From contig JABJQI010000007.1 in assembly GCA_018663485.1 (NCBI GenBank), positions 1-19,637 of the forward strand: DNA of 19,637 bases. The letters run 5' to 3'. Every line of letters begins with the position of its first letter. Within the stretch, counting starts at the first letter, position 1. Below the pieces are notes generated by a model, which was not told the DNA's origin, made no database searches, and saw nothing but the letters and a program-made list of their open reading frames with translations. Position numbers and translations under genes: made by a program. This DNA comes from Opitutia bacterium (GTDB taxonomy: Bacteria > Verrucomicrobiota > Verrucomicrobiia > Opitutales > Coraliomargaritaceae). Of this stretch, positions 7,286 through 14,181 are shown piece by piece.

Positions 7286-8350
7286 CTAAATCCAGTCTTC
7301 GCCGTGTGACTTTAAAGCTTGCGCCAAGACTTTGGCGAAAAATGGTCCACGATAAATCCAACCTGTATAGATCTGTACCATCGATGCTCCTGCATCCATT
7401 TTCTCGCCGGCAGATTCGACCGAATCAATCCCACCCACGCCGATAATCGGCAACTTGCCTTCTGTAGAGCGGTGAATGAAGTCAATCACGTCGTTCGAAC
7501 GCTTGTGAATATCCGTGCCGCCACTCATGCCGCCAGTTTCCGTCGATGTAAAGCCAAGGGGGCGGGCAATCGTAGTATTGGTGGCGATAATGCCATTGTA
7601 GTCCAAATCAAGCAGCACTTCTACAATTTGATCAATTTCGGCATACGTCAGATCCGGTGCAATCTTGAGTAGTAATGGATGCGGCTGGTGCCCGAGTTTT
7701 TTGGCGTAACTACGATTCTCATCGCGCAGTGTGGTTAACAAATCACGCAGAAAGCTCTTAGTCTGCAACTCGCGCAAGCCTGGTGTGTTCGGGCTACTGA
7801 TGTTAATTGTAAAATAATCGGCTTGATCCGCTAAAGTACGGAACGACGCGACATAGTCGTCTACGGCATGATCCAGCGGCGTGGCCTTGGCCTTACCGAT
7901 ATTCACCCCGACTGGCATCTTGCGCTTGCCCTTCGGGTAGTGCTTTGAGAGGCATTGTAGCATCGCCTCCGCACCTTTATTATTAAAACCCATGCGATTA
8001 ATGAGCGCCCTTTGCTCGGGATAGCGAAATAAGCGCGGCCGCGGATTGCCCGGCTGCCCCTGTGGCGTGACCGTGCCGACCTCGGCATGACCGAAGCCCA
8101 GCGCCTCGATAGCACGCGCAAATTCTCCGTCTTTATCCATGCCGGCAGCGAGACCGACACGATTGGGAAACTCTAGGCCGAACAGTTTGACTGGTTTATC
8201 CTCTCGGACTTGATTGCAAGCGCGCAGCAGAGCACATAGCCCCGGCACCTTACTCAGCGCCATGAGTGCTGTGCGGCCGCGATCGTGTGCCTGTTCCGGC
8301 TCCATTTTAAAGAGCATTGGACGGATAATTGTTTCGTAGATACATCCCAT
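7286..8350 (-). CDS. pyrD: Dihydroorotate dehydrogenase (quinone), class 2
   Basis: The 354-residue product is a class 2 PyrD, the membrane-associated flavoenzyme that oxidises dihydroorotate to orotate in pyrimidine synthesis and passes electrons to quinone. The N-terminus (MGCIYETIIRPMLFKMEPEQ) is the amphipathic membrane-docking helix pair of class 2 enzymes. The FMN barrel shows FPNRVGLAAGMDKDGE, then NISSPNTPGLRELQ with the catalytic serine, ATNTTIARP, GGMSGGTD, and the phosphate-binding IIGVGGIDSVESA and YTGWIYRGP near the C-terminus. It converges with yicC, with only 85 bases between the two stops and no clear terminator. Upstream it is divergent from the acidic-protein gene across 211-265 bases. 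The quinone link fits the respiratory gene content of the window. Confidence 0.97.
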   Translation of the reverse strand: MGCIYETIIRPMLFKMEPEQAHDRGRTALMALSKVPGLCALLRACNQVREDKPVKLFGLEFPNRVGLAAGMDKDGEFARAIEALGFGHAEVGTVTPQGQPGNPRPRLFRYPEQRALINRMGFNNKGAEAMLQCLSKHYPKGKRKMPVGVNIGKAKATPLDHAVDDYVASFRTLADQADYFTINISSPNTPGLRELQTKSFLRDLLTTLRDENRSYAKKLGHQPHPLLLKIAPDLTYAEIDQIVEVLLDLDYNGIIATNTTIARPLGFTSTETGGMSGGTDIHKRSNDVIDFIHRSTEGKLPIIGVGGIDSVESAGEKMDAGASMVQIYTGWIYRGPFFAKVLAQALKSHGEDWI

Positions 8351-8495
8351 AGCGGTAAATCTGATAGCCTAATTTGAGAAATGAGCAAGTAAACAAGGCA
8401 GCGTCACTAAACAATGAAAATCACTCGTTTGAAAATTTTATAACAAAGCACTTTACAATTGGGTATCGGAAGTTTTTACCCCTTGTATTATATAT

Positions 8496-8510
8496 GATAG
8501 AAATTCTATC
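8496..8510. promoter_or_regulatory. Perfect palindrome in the pyrD/acidic-protein divergent region, candidate operator
   Basis: GATAGAA (8496-8502) and TTCTATC (8504-8510) are exact reverse complements around a single A. They lie beside an AT-rich TATTATATATG stretch (8486-8496) that could be a -10 region for the plus-strand gene. The size and symmetry suit a dimeric repressor. No regulator gene is nearby, and no experimental consensus is recognised. Confidence 0.35.
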
Positions 8511-8606
8511 CTCAGCACAAAAGCTAGTAACAAATATACTTAAGAATCACACCTTTTAAGCATGACCAATACATCTAATAAACTAACCTGGTGCAAAGCA
8601 CGCATT

Positions 8607-8610
8607 GGAG
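8607..8610 (+). promoter_or_regulatory. Shine-Dalgarno sequence deciding the start at 8616
   Basis: GGAG at 8607-8610 sits five bases before the ATG at 8616. It is one of only two good ribosome binding sites in the window. The upstream ATG at 8562 has none, which favours the downstream start by 18 codons. Confidence 0.5.
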
Positions 8611-8615
8611 AAGAT

Positions 8616-9305
8616 ATGAACTGGTGGATCAAAGAAATTAGTGATCCAATCCATTGGGAGATTGACGGTCTCGGTATTATTGATCCACGCCAGTTCCAAC
8701 ACTTTCTCGATTTGCTGGAACCGCTTAACGAATACGGCCTACAAACCGATCTCGTCACCGAAGCCTTCTATTCTTTCGGCATCGACGAAATTCAGGACGA
8801 CAAGTCAGTCCTTCTCAAGCGCGTGCAGGATAATATCCTCGACAGCGAGGACCCACTCTTCGCCCTACCCGATGTGCTGGATGAGGATAAAGGCCCCTAC
8901 GCCGACTTACTCGACCACATTACCAAACTGCGTATTAAGATGCTCAACGACCTGATTGACTTCGCACAGAAACTGACGGTCGAAGAACTCGAAGAAGAAA
9001 TACGCGAGTCTCAAAATGACGATTTTCTCGAGGGTCGAGCGACGCACTACTTTACCGAACTCATTACGATCCTTGAATATGTACCGGAGGGGTTCGAACT
9101 CGATGACGACGAAGAGAGCACTCCGAAGTCCGAAGACGAAGTGCTCGAAAAAGACCTCGCAGAAGTAGATGCAGGTACCGAAACCGAAGAAACGCTCGTC
9201 GCCGACGAAACGATGAAATGGGACGAAGAAGAGGAAGATGAGGAACAACAATACGAAGAGCACACAACTCCACCGGATACCGTAGCTGAAGAGCCTGAAA
9301 AATAG
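8616..9305 (+). CDS. Acidic protein of unknown function
   Basis: The product is 229 residues from the ATG at 8616 (247 if the ATG at 8562 is used). I prefer 8616 because GGAG lies five bases before it. The first 150 or so residues (starting MNWWIKEISDPIHWEIDGLG) look folded and mixed alpha/beta, with several predicted helices. The last 70 are low-complexity and very acidic (runs of E and D, for example EEEEDEEQQYEEH), ending in a Pro/Thr stretch. There is no signal peptide, membrane helix or cysteine motif, so it is probably cytosolic. No family is recognised. It is monocistronic: its own palindrome-flanked upstream region, and a strong terminator 18 bases after the stop. The acidic tail could bind basic partners or cations; that is inference. 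Confidence 0.75.
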   Translation: MNWWIKEISDPIHWEIDGLGIIDPRQFQHFLDLLEPLNEYGLQTDLVTEAFYSFGIDEIQDDKSVLLKRVQDNILDSEDPLFALPDVLDEDKGPYADLLDHITKLRIKMLNDLIDFAQKLTVEELEEEIRESQNDDFLEGRATHYFTELITILEYVPEGFELDDDEESTPKSEDEVLEKDLAEVDAGTETEETLVADETMKWDEEEEDEEQQYEEHTTPPDTVAEEPEK

Positions 9306-9317
9306 GTCAGCGCTGAC
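9306..9317. repeat. 12-base perfect palindrome directly after a stop codon
   Basis: GTCAGCGCTGAC begins at the first base after the TAG of the acidic-protein gene and precedes the intrinsic terminator by six bases. It has no loop, so it is more like a protein site or a recombination target than an RNA hairpin. It may also be chance. Confidence 0.35.
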
Positions 9318-9323
9318 ACTTTC

Positions 9324-9353
9324 AAAAGCCTCGGATATCTCCGAGGCTTTTTT
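9324..9353 (+). terminator. Rho-independent terminator of the acidic-protein gene
   Basis: AAAAGCCTCGG (9324-9334), loop ATATCT, then CCGAGGCTTTT, running into a T-tract to 9353. The GC-rich part of the stem is seven base pairs, and the A/T flanks extend it. The A-run on the 5' side could also let it work on the minus strand, but no minus-strand gene ends here closely. Confidence 0.85.
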
Positions 9354-9574
9354 GTACTTTTAACCGACAGCCTAGAGAAATGCACAGCTTGAAACACCGT
9401 CTGGGGGGAATTCGGCAACTCGTAATCTGAATTAAGCCCACAGCTTTTGAGCGCGAGTAAGGTTTTGCGTTCGCGTAATATTAGCTTTGAACTACTATTA
9501 CTACGAGCTCACGCCAGCGCCCCTAGAGCAAATACTGTTGGCACAAAGAACATTCTGCACAGCTCACAGTGGCC

Positions 9575-11068
9575 TTAAGAAGCGAGCACGGTAAGGAAAA
9601 ATCCAGCGACTAGAGCGGTTCCGATCACACCTGCAACATTTGGCCCCATGGCATGCATGAGCAGGAAGTTACCAGGGTCTGCCTTCTGGCCTTCGACTTG
9701 ACTGACGCGTGCAGCCATCGGCACCGCACTCACTCCAGCTGAACCGATGAGTGGATTGATTTTATTTTTAGAAAAGACATTCATCGTCTTCGCCATCAAC
9801 ACACCACACGAAGTGGCAATGCCAAAGGCAACGATACCCAGCACGAGTATGCCGAGCGTCTCTGCACGCAGGAAGCGGTCACCTGTCATAGTAATACCAA
9901 CACTGGTGCCCAGGAAAATGGTGATTACATTGATCAGCTCGTTTTGAGCCGCTTTGCTTAGGCGCTCGGTCACATTACACTCACGTAAGAAGTTACCAAA
10001 CATGAGCATACCGATCAACGGCGAGGCTGGTGGCACAAGCAAAATACAAGCCACAGTGACAATCACCGCGAACACGAGCTTCTCAAGACGACTGACTTTA
10101 CGAAGACTCTTCATGCGAATCTTACGTTCTTTCTCAGTAGTTAATGCACGCATGATCGGCGGCTGAATCACAGGTACCAGCGCCATGTAACTATACGCAG
10201 CGACCGCAATCGGCGCAAGCAGGTGAGGTGCCAAGGAGTTGGCTAAGAAAATTGAGGTCGGACCATCGGCTCCGCCAATAATACCGATCGCGCCAGACTC
10301 CTGACCGGAGAAGCCAAGAAGCTGCGCTCCAATAAATGTGGCAAACACACCGAACTGAGCCGCACCACCAAGCAATAGCACGCGAGGGTTTGCAATCAGT
10401 GGACCGAAGTCAGTTAACGCACCTACACCGAGAAAAATCAACGGCGGGAAGATTTCTAGCAAAATACCTAGCTGAATATAGTGAAACAAGCCACCCGTAT
10501 GTGAGCTGTGTAATTCCGCAAGTTGGGCACCTTCGATCAAGCGGTCGCCCGCTCGAGTCTCAGCAGTGACCACACGACCGCTCGCATCTGCCCAGACCAA
10601 TACATCCGAAGCCATCAGCGCAAGTTCACCAACCATGATGACTTCGTCTTCAGCATCTTCCATAGAAGTATCACGCATCACATAGAGCAAGGAATTGGAC
10701 CCATAGTGCTCGACATGCTCGCCAGCAATTAAAGCTGTAATGGCCTCTGCGCCAAGCTCGCCAACCGTCTTAGGTTGGACCTTCTCGACAGCATTCAGTT
10801 TGACGGACTGGCCTTCGCTCGCGCTGACCAACAGGACCTCCCCAGATACTGGAGCACGGATCACGCTTGCCGGTTTGTTAATGATGCCCTGAGTCGGCAA
10901 GTTCGCAAGCATCGCGCCAAATGCAATCGGCACGAGCAGCAAGGGTTCGAATTTTTTATAAACAGCAAGGTAAAGCAGCACGGCGACCACCGCCCACATC
11001 ACTAGCATACGCCAGTCGAGAAAGGCAAAGCCTGTACTGCCGTAAAGACGATAAAATAGATCGATCAT
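9575..11068 (-). CDS. oadB: Sodium-ion-translocating decarboxylase beta subunit with a large insert
   Basis: The 497-residue membrane protein belongs to the OadB/GcdB/MmdB family, the subunit that decarboxylates carboxybiotin and exports Na+. Family landmarks: KKFEPLLLVPIAFGAMLANLP (39-58), FPPLIFLGVGALTDFGPLIA (197-216), the IIGGADGPTSIF loop with the sodium-site aspartate, AAYSYMALVPVIQPPIMRAL, and the C-terminal INPLIGSAGVSAVPMAARVS and MHAMGPNVAGVIG. Between the first re-entrant region and the core lie about 120 residues (62-182), longer than the corresponding stretch in Klebsiella OadB. This insert contains two stretches that resemble halves of a barrel-sandwich (biotinyl/lipoyl-type) fold: APVSGEVLLVSASEGQSVKL near 72-91 and SGRVVTAETRAGDRLIEG near 153-170. 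It is last in the gamma/carrier/beta operon. The substrate (oxaloacetate, methylmalonyl-CoA or glutaconyl-CoA) cannot be told from this subunit. Confidence 0.94.
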   Translation of the reverse strand: MIDLFYRLYGSTGFAFLDWRMLVMWAVVAVLLYLAVYKKFEPLLLVPIAFGAMLANLPTQGIINKPASVIRAPVSGEVLLVSASEGQSVKLNAVEKVQPKTVGELGAEAITALIAGEHVEHYGSNSLLYVMRDTSMEDAEDEVIMVGELALMASDVLVWADASGRVVTAETRAGDRLIEGAQLAELHSSHTGGLFHYIQLGILLEIFPPLIFLGVGALTDFGPLIANPRVLLLGGAAQFGVFATFIGAQLLGFSGQESGAIGIIGGADGPTSIFLANSLAPHLLAPIAVAAYSYMALVPVIQPPIMRALTTEKERKIRMKSLRKVSRLEKLVFAVIVTVACILLVPPASPLIGMLMFGNFLRECNVTERLSKAAQNELINVITIFLGTSVGITMTGDRFLRAETLGILVLGIVAFGIATSCGVLMAKTMNVFSKNKINPLIGSAGVSAVPMAARVSQVEGQKADPGNFLLMHAMGPNVAGVIGTALVAGFFLTVLAS

Positions 11069-11099
11069 ATGTTTAAGTTTTGGAGTAAACGTTAAATAC

Positions 11100-11462
11100 T
11101 TATGCTAGAGTGACCATTGCTTGGCCTTCTTCAACTGCCTCACTTGCGCTAACGTGAATCGCCGAGACAGTGCCAGCACTTGGTGCGGAGACGATTGTAT
11201 TCATCTTCATCGCTTCGAGCGTGATAACAGTTTGTCCTGCTTCGACAACATCGCCAATTGCCACATCGATCGAGACAACCATAGCTGCCAATGGGCTCGT
11301 TACACTAGCGCCTCCAGTAGCCGCTGGAACCACCGGAGCCGCTCTCACAGCGACCGGAGCACACGCCGGTGGCGCGGGCGTGGTCGAGCCCTGATCTAAT
11401 AGCTCCACTTCTACATCATAGGATTTTCCTTCTACACTTATACGTAAACGTTTCATGTTCAT
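11100..11462 (-). CDS. Biotin carboxyl carrier subunit of the sodium-pump decarboxylase
   Basis: The 120-residue product has the layout of MmdC/GcdC-type carriers. A short N-terminal part (MKRLRISVEGKSYDVEVELL) is followed by a Pro/Ala-rich flexible linker (about 26-52) and a biotinyl domain (about 53-120). The biotin lysine is K86 in the EAMKM motif (83-87), and the barrel ends in the usual GxxVEEGQxxVTL pattern. Biotin on K86 would shuttle CO2 from a carboxyltransferase to the beta subunit encoded 31 bases downstream. An AAAGG sequence four bases before the ATG at 11462 supports that start, two codons before a second ATG. A free-standing carrier points to a methylmalonyl-CoA or glutaconyl-CoA decarboxylase-like arrangement, although oxaloacetate systems with split carriers exist. 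Confidence 0.93.
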   Translation of the reverse strand: MNMKRLRISVEGKSYDVEVELLDQGSTTPAPPACAPVAVRAAPVVPAATGGASVTSPLAAMVVSIDVAIGDVVEAGQTVITLEAMKMNTIVSAPSAGTVSAIHVSASEAVEEGQAMVTLA

Positions 11463-11533
11463 TATACCTTTGTTAAATTGTTGTTTGTTTTAAAATAAAA
11501 TTCCGTGCACACGACGCCAAGAGATAATCAGGA

Positions 11534-11893
11534 TCAGCCTTTTTGAGTCGTTCGGGAGCCACCTGGACGAATCGAAACGATACGATGCGCTCGATCACCG
11601 ATCACGCTGTGCACCGCAGCAGTGATCACCGCGATCAATGCTGGGTCTTGTTCATGGTCTAGTGCTTCAGGCAAAGTAGAAGTCGGCGCCAATGCTGCTA
11701 CTGTCGCTGCCTTCGTCACCGCTTTGGCATCGAAACGAATGAAAATCGCGCCGATCGCCGAAGTCACCATCGCAAGCAGTGCAAGCACCACCATAACGAA
11801 AATAAAACCAACTCCCACAATCTCTAAAGTTCCTGAGGTATTTACAGATACTTCTGGGCCACTAACGACCAAAATGAAGTCTAAATTGTTCAT
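11534..11893 (-). CDS. OadG-like (gamma/delta) small membrane subunit of the sodium-pump decarboxylase
   Basis: The 119-residue product has a single membrane helix (about residues 26-50, VGVGFIFVMVVLALLAMVTSAIGAIF), an Ala/Thr-rich linker, and a C-terminal segment DPALIAVITAAVHSVIGDRAHRIVSI. OadG, MmdD and GcdD subunits share this last segment as a short helix ending in HRIVSI. Such subunits hold the peripheral carboxyltransferase to the membrane pump. It is first in the operon, 71 bases before the carrier gene. The start at 11893 leaves an N-terminus of about 20 residues outside the helix. Only four bases separate the ATG from a TATAAC-like sequence, so that box is probably not its promoter. 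The sequence is divergent from characterised OadG, but context and the terminal motif make the assignment firm. Confidence 0.85.
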   Translation of the reverse strand: MNNLDFILVVSGPEVSVNTSGTLEIVGVGFIFVMVVLALLAMVTSAIGAIFIRFDAKAVTKAATVAALAPTSTLPEALDHEQDPALIAVITAAVHSVIGDRAHRIVSIRPGGSRTTQKG

Positions 11894-11919
11894 AAAGTTA
11901 TACTCTAAAATGTTATTAA

Positions 11920-11950
11920 ATGCACATTATTGTGGTATATGTCTGTGCAT
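11920..11950. promoter_or_regulatory. Inverted repeat upstream of the decarboxylase operon
   Basis: ATGCACA (11920-11926) and TGTGCAT (11944-11950) are exact reverse complements separated by 17 bases, 27 bases before the first gene of the minus-strand operon. This is the right place for an operator. The spacing is long for a single dimer site, so confidence is low. Confidence 0.25.
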
Positions 11951-12177
11951 CTTTGAATGATATTAAATTACGTTTACTGAGAGTATTCCCAAGCGCAAGT
12001 GCAATCGCGGCAGGTAATTAATCAGGCTCAAACAGCTCTGTAAAATGTCAAAGAAACCCAGCACCTCAGGCTTTGCAGGGTTTTAGATCATCTGCAACAC
12101 GGTCGCAGTCACATCAATAAACAACATCTTTGAACGATGACGACAATACTAGGACTGTGAAGTCCCTCCCACTTTAT

Positions 12178-12315
12178 TTAGCCTGCGACCGCTGCTACCA
12201 CTTCATCAATAAGCCAGATTATTTTTTTGACACCAAGGTTTGGTAAAGGAGCCGCACGCAACACACCCTCAAACAATTCGAAAAAATTGGCTATTATCCA
12301 GCGGCGCTTAACCAT
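12178..12315 (-). CDS. Possible small protein of 45 residues
   Basis: An ATG-to-TAA frame encodes 45 residues beginning MVKRRWIIANFFELFEGVLR and ending LIDEVVAAVAG. It has a basic N-terminus, then amphipathic to hydrophobic stretches, as in small membrane-associated proteins. It is in the same orientation as the decarboxylase operon and about 285 bases upstream of it. A stop codon directly precedes the ATG, so the start cannot be further upstream. No Shine-Dalgarno is visible. I recognise no family. The composition looks more coding than its surroundings, but a frame this short could be chance. Confidence 0.3.
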   Translation of the reverse strand: MVKRRWIIANFFELFEGVLRAAPLPNLGVKKIIWLIDEVVAAVAG

Positions 12316-12402
12316 TCATAACTGATTCTGTTCTTAGCCACGAACTTCTGCCTACTCGCTCCTTTATAAAATTCATCTTTCAATTGCTCATTTTTTAGTC
12401 AC

Positions 12403-12689
12403 ATGCCCGAATCTTATCGTCCGGCCCGCACCAAATCGCTTCACGTATTTTCCACACAAGCCCAACTGCTAGCTGTGCCAGTCGGTTGGGAACTGTTACC
12501 GCCCGGCGATGCGGCACTGAATCGGCGGCTCAAACACGACGGGCCCACTTGGACAGTGAAAGAGAAAAAGGCGCTCGCCGCGAAATTTGTCGCATGCAGG
12601 CCGAAGAATCAGATCGACTCCTTCAGAGCTACCGAGCAGGCACTCGAATCGATGTCGAGTCATGCCCGTTGCAAACAGCGATTAGCTAA
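12403..12689 (+). pseudogene. DUF2293 protein gene broken by an internal deletion and frameshift
   Basis: Reading from the ATG at 12403 gives the usual N-terminal part of DUF2293 proteins, with VPVGWELLPPGDAALNRRLK followed by GPTWTVKEKK. After about 12558-12572 the same frame loses all resemblance. The frame one base earlier instead gives KGARREICRMQAEESDRLLQ, then a YRAGTRIDVESCPLQTAIS end, stopping at 12689. That is the C-terminus of the family, as I recall it (KRREVRRMLAERS..., YRRG, CPLR). The middle of the protein, normally well over 100 residues, is missing, and the two ends are joined in different frames at the A/G-rich run AAAGAGAAAAAGG. The literal open frame runs on to 12705 (100 residues), but it is unlikely to make a working protein. 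Family assignment is from memory of the motif. Confidence 0.7.
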
Positions 12690-12807
12690 GCGCACCATTG
12701 ATTGAGAGACGCACGAGTCGTTTTCAGCCGAATTGCATTTGATTCCGATGCAGAACCTTGTTTTTAACAGTACTGAAATGCCTCTTTTGTGTAGTCAAAC
12801 GAAACCA

Positions 12808-13608
12808 ATGATCATCAACATTGCACTACTGCTACTTGCAGCTATCGGGCTCATATACCTCAGTGCAGTCATCTATGCTGCGAGCTTTGCCGATCGAATG
12901 ATCTTTCCACATGTGCCCAGCAGCTACGCGGATAACCCAAAGACCTTTAAAATCGTAGCCTTTGACGGCAATGTCATCACCGCTACGTATTTGGAAGCGT
13001 CCGCATCGCAAAACCTGATTCTCTACAGCCATGGTAATGGTGTGGATATAGGCATGTTGCGCCATTACCTCGAAGTCTTTCAAGCCGAAGGTATCTCTGT
13101 GCTCGCCTATGACTACCCAGGGTATGGCACAAGCTCAGGCAAAGCGAGCGAAGCCGGGACCTATGCCGCAGCCGATGCCGTCTATACATATGCCACTCAA
13201 ACACTCAATTTTGCACCAGAGCAAATCACGCTCTATGGCCGCTCGCTCGGCAGTGGCCCATCCTGCTGGCTGGCTGAGCGCTACCCAATCGACCGGCTGA
13301 TACTGGATGGCGCCTTTAGCTCCACCTTCCGCGTGATGACGGGAATTACAATTCTGCCTTGGGACAAGTTCGACAATCTGACGCGCCTACGCACCACAAT
13401 CACTTGCCCGACGCTCGTCATCCACGGTACCGATGACAAGACCGTGCCCTTCAGTCATGCCAAGCAAAATTGGGCCGCATTGCAGAGCGAAAAGCACAAG
13501 CTTTGGGTCGAAGGTGCTGGGCACCAAAATTTGATCCAGATTGCTGGACCGATTTATTGGGATACAGTTTTGCCTTTTATCAAGGAAGTGCACTCCATTA
13601 AGCAATGA
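12808..13608 (+). CDS. Membrane-anchored alpha/beta hydrolase (BEM46/ABHD-like)
   Basis: From the ATG at 12808 the product is 266 residues, starting with a signal-anchor helix (MIINIALLLLAAIGLIYLSA). The hydrolase domain follows: SHGNGVDIG oxyanion region, YDYPGYGTSSG, nucleophile elbow GRSLGSG (S146), acid GTDDK (D209) and histidine GAGHQN (H239). This is the BEM46/ABHD13-17-like group of serine hydrolases, whose substrates are esters or thioesters and are mostly unknown in bacteria. The frame is open upstream, so TTG 12733, ATG 12748 and ATG 12778 are alternative starts; 12808 gives the cleanest anchor. Its stop overlaps the next start in an ATGA (13605-13608), so it is probably translationally coupled to the DJ-1-like gene. 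Confidence 0.9.
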   Translation: MIINIALLLLAAIGLIYLSAVIYAASFADRMIFPHVPSSYADNPKTFKIVAFDGNVITATYLEASASQNLILYSHGNGVDIGMLRHYLEVFQAEGISVLAYDYPGYGTSSGKASEAGTYAAADAVYTYATQTLNFAPEQITLYGRSLGSGPSCWLAERYPIDRLILDGAFSSTFRVMTGITILPWDKFDNLTRLRTTITCPTLVIHGTDDKTVPFSHAKQNWAALQSEKHKLWVEGAGHQNLIQIAGPIYWDTVLPFIKEVHSIKQ

Positions 13609-14150
13609 GCACACGCGCACTCGTTATACTCCACCCCGGCTTTGAAGAAATCGAAGCGGTCACGCCGATCAACTTACTCTCTCGGGCAGAAGTCGAAGTC
13701 GTGCAAGCAGCCCTCGACGACTCTCGATTCGTAACAGGCCGTAGTGGCATCAGCCTGCAAGCGACGCACCGTCTAGTCGATGTTGCCGAGGACACCTTCG
13801 ACGCGATCATATTACCAGGTGGCCCAGGCATCATGCAGATCCGCAAACACCCTCTAATTTGCCAACTATTCCAGCATCAGCAAGCCGCTAATCGATTGAT
13901 TGGCTGTATCTGTGCCGCGCCATTACTTATACTCGATGCTAGCTTAACTGCCGGCCTACGCTACACTTGTCATCCCTCCGTTGCAGATCAACTCGCTGAA
14001 GCGATCGATGCGGCTGTTGTACAAGACGGCAACATCATTACTTCGCGCGGGGCTGGCACGGCAAATCAATTTGCATTGCAACTGGTCAGTCAATTAACCG
14101 ATCAAGTTACTGCAGATACGATCGCCGCGTCTATCTGCTTAGCTAGCTAA
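13605..14150 (+). CDS. DJ-1/PfpI family protein
   Basis: The 181-residue product matches the DJ-1 subfamily in length. The conserved glutamate is in GFEEIEAV (E17, equivalent to human DJ-1 E18), and the reactive cysteine is in GCICAAPLL (C103, equivalent to DJ-1 C106); C101 is a second cysteine two residues earlier. LPGGPGIMQIRKHP and ITSRGAGTANQFALQLV are further family landmarks. DJ-1 proteins act as cysteine-dependent glyoxalase III-type enzymes or redox sensors, and related proteins are proteases or chaperones; the exact role here is not determined. The ATGA overlap with the upstream hydrolase makes coupled expression likely. It is cytosolic, with no signal peptide. Confidence 0.92.
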   Translation: MSTRALVILHPGFEEIEAVTPINLLSRAEVEVVQAALDDSRFVTGRSGISLQATHRLVDVAEDTFDAIILPGGPGIMQIRKHPLICQLFQHQQAANRLIGCICAAPLLILDASLTAGLRYTCHPSVADQLAEAIDAAVVQDGNIITSRGAGTANQFALQLVSQLTDQVTADTIAASICLAS

Positions 14151-14181
14151 CTTTTATCCAATTACATACTTTAAACCATCA

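Larger units (their letters stand above)
11894..12402. other. Intergenic region upstream of the decarboxylase operon
   Basis: This stretch of 509 bases lies between the divergent decarboxylase operon and the DUF2293 remnant. It holds an inverted repeat (11920-11926/11944-11950) and a possible 45-codon minus-strand gene (12178-12315), both listed separately. A TTGACA at 12226-12231 lacks a matching -10 box. The rest is A+T-rich in parts, with no recognised remnant. Confidence 0.4.

Noticed and set aside
8907..9418. Long minus-strand frames opposite the acidic-protein gene
   Set aside because: The Phe- or Ser-rich translations are the complement of GAA/GAC-rich codons.
11121..11399. Plus-strand frames opposite the biotin carrier
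   Set aside because: Antisense of a gene with an intact EAMKM motif.
12226..12255. TTGACA as a promoter for the DUF2293 remnant
   Set aside because: No -10-like hexamer at 16-18 bases downstream.
12486..12689. 67-codon frame as a separate gene
   Set aside because: Its latter half is better explained as the displaced C-terminus of the broken DUF2293 gene; its first half is out of frame with the N-terminal motif.
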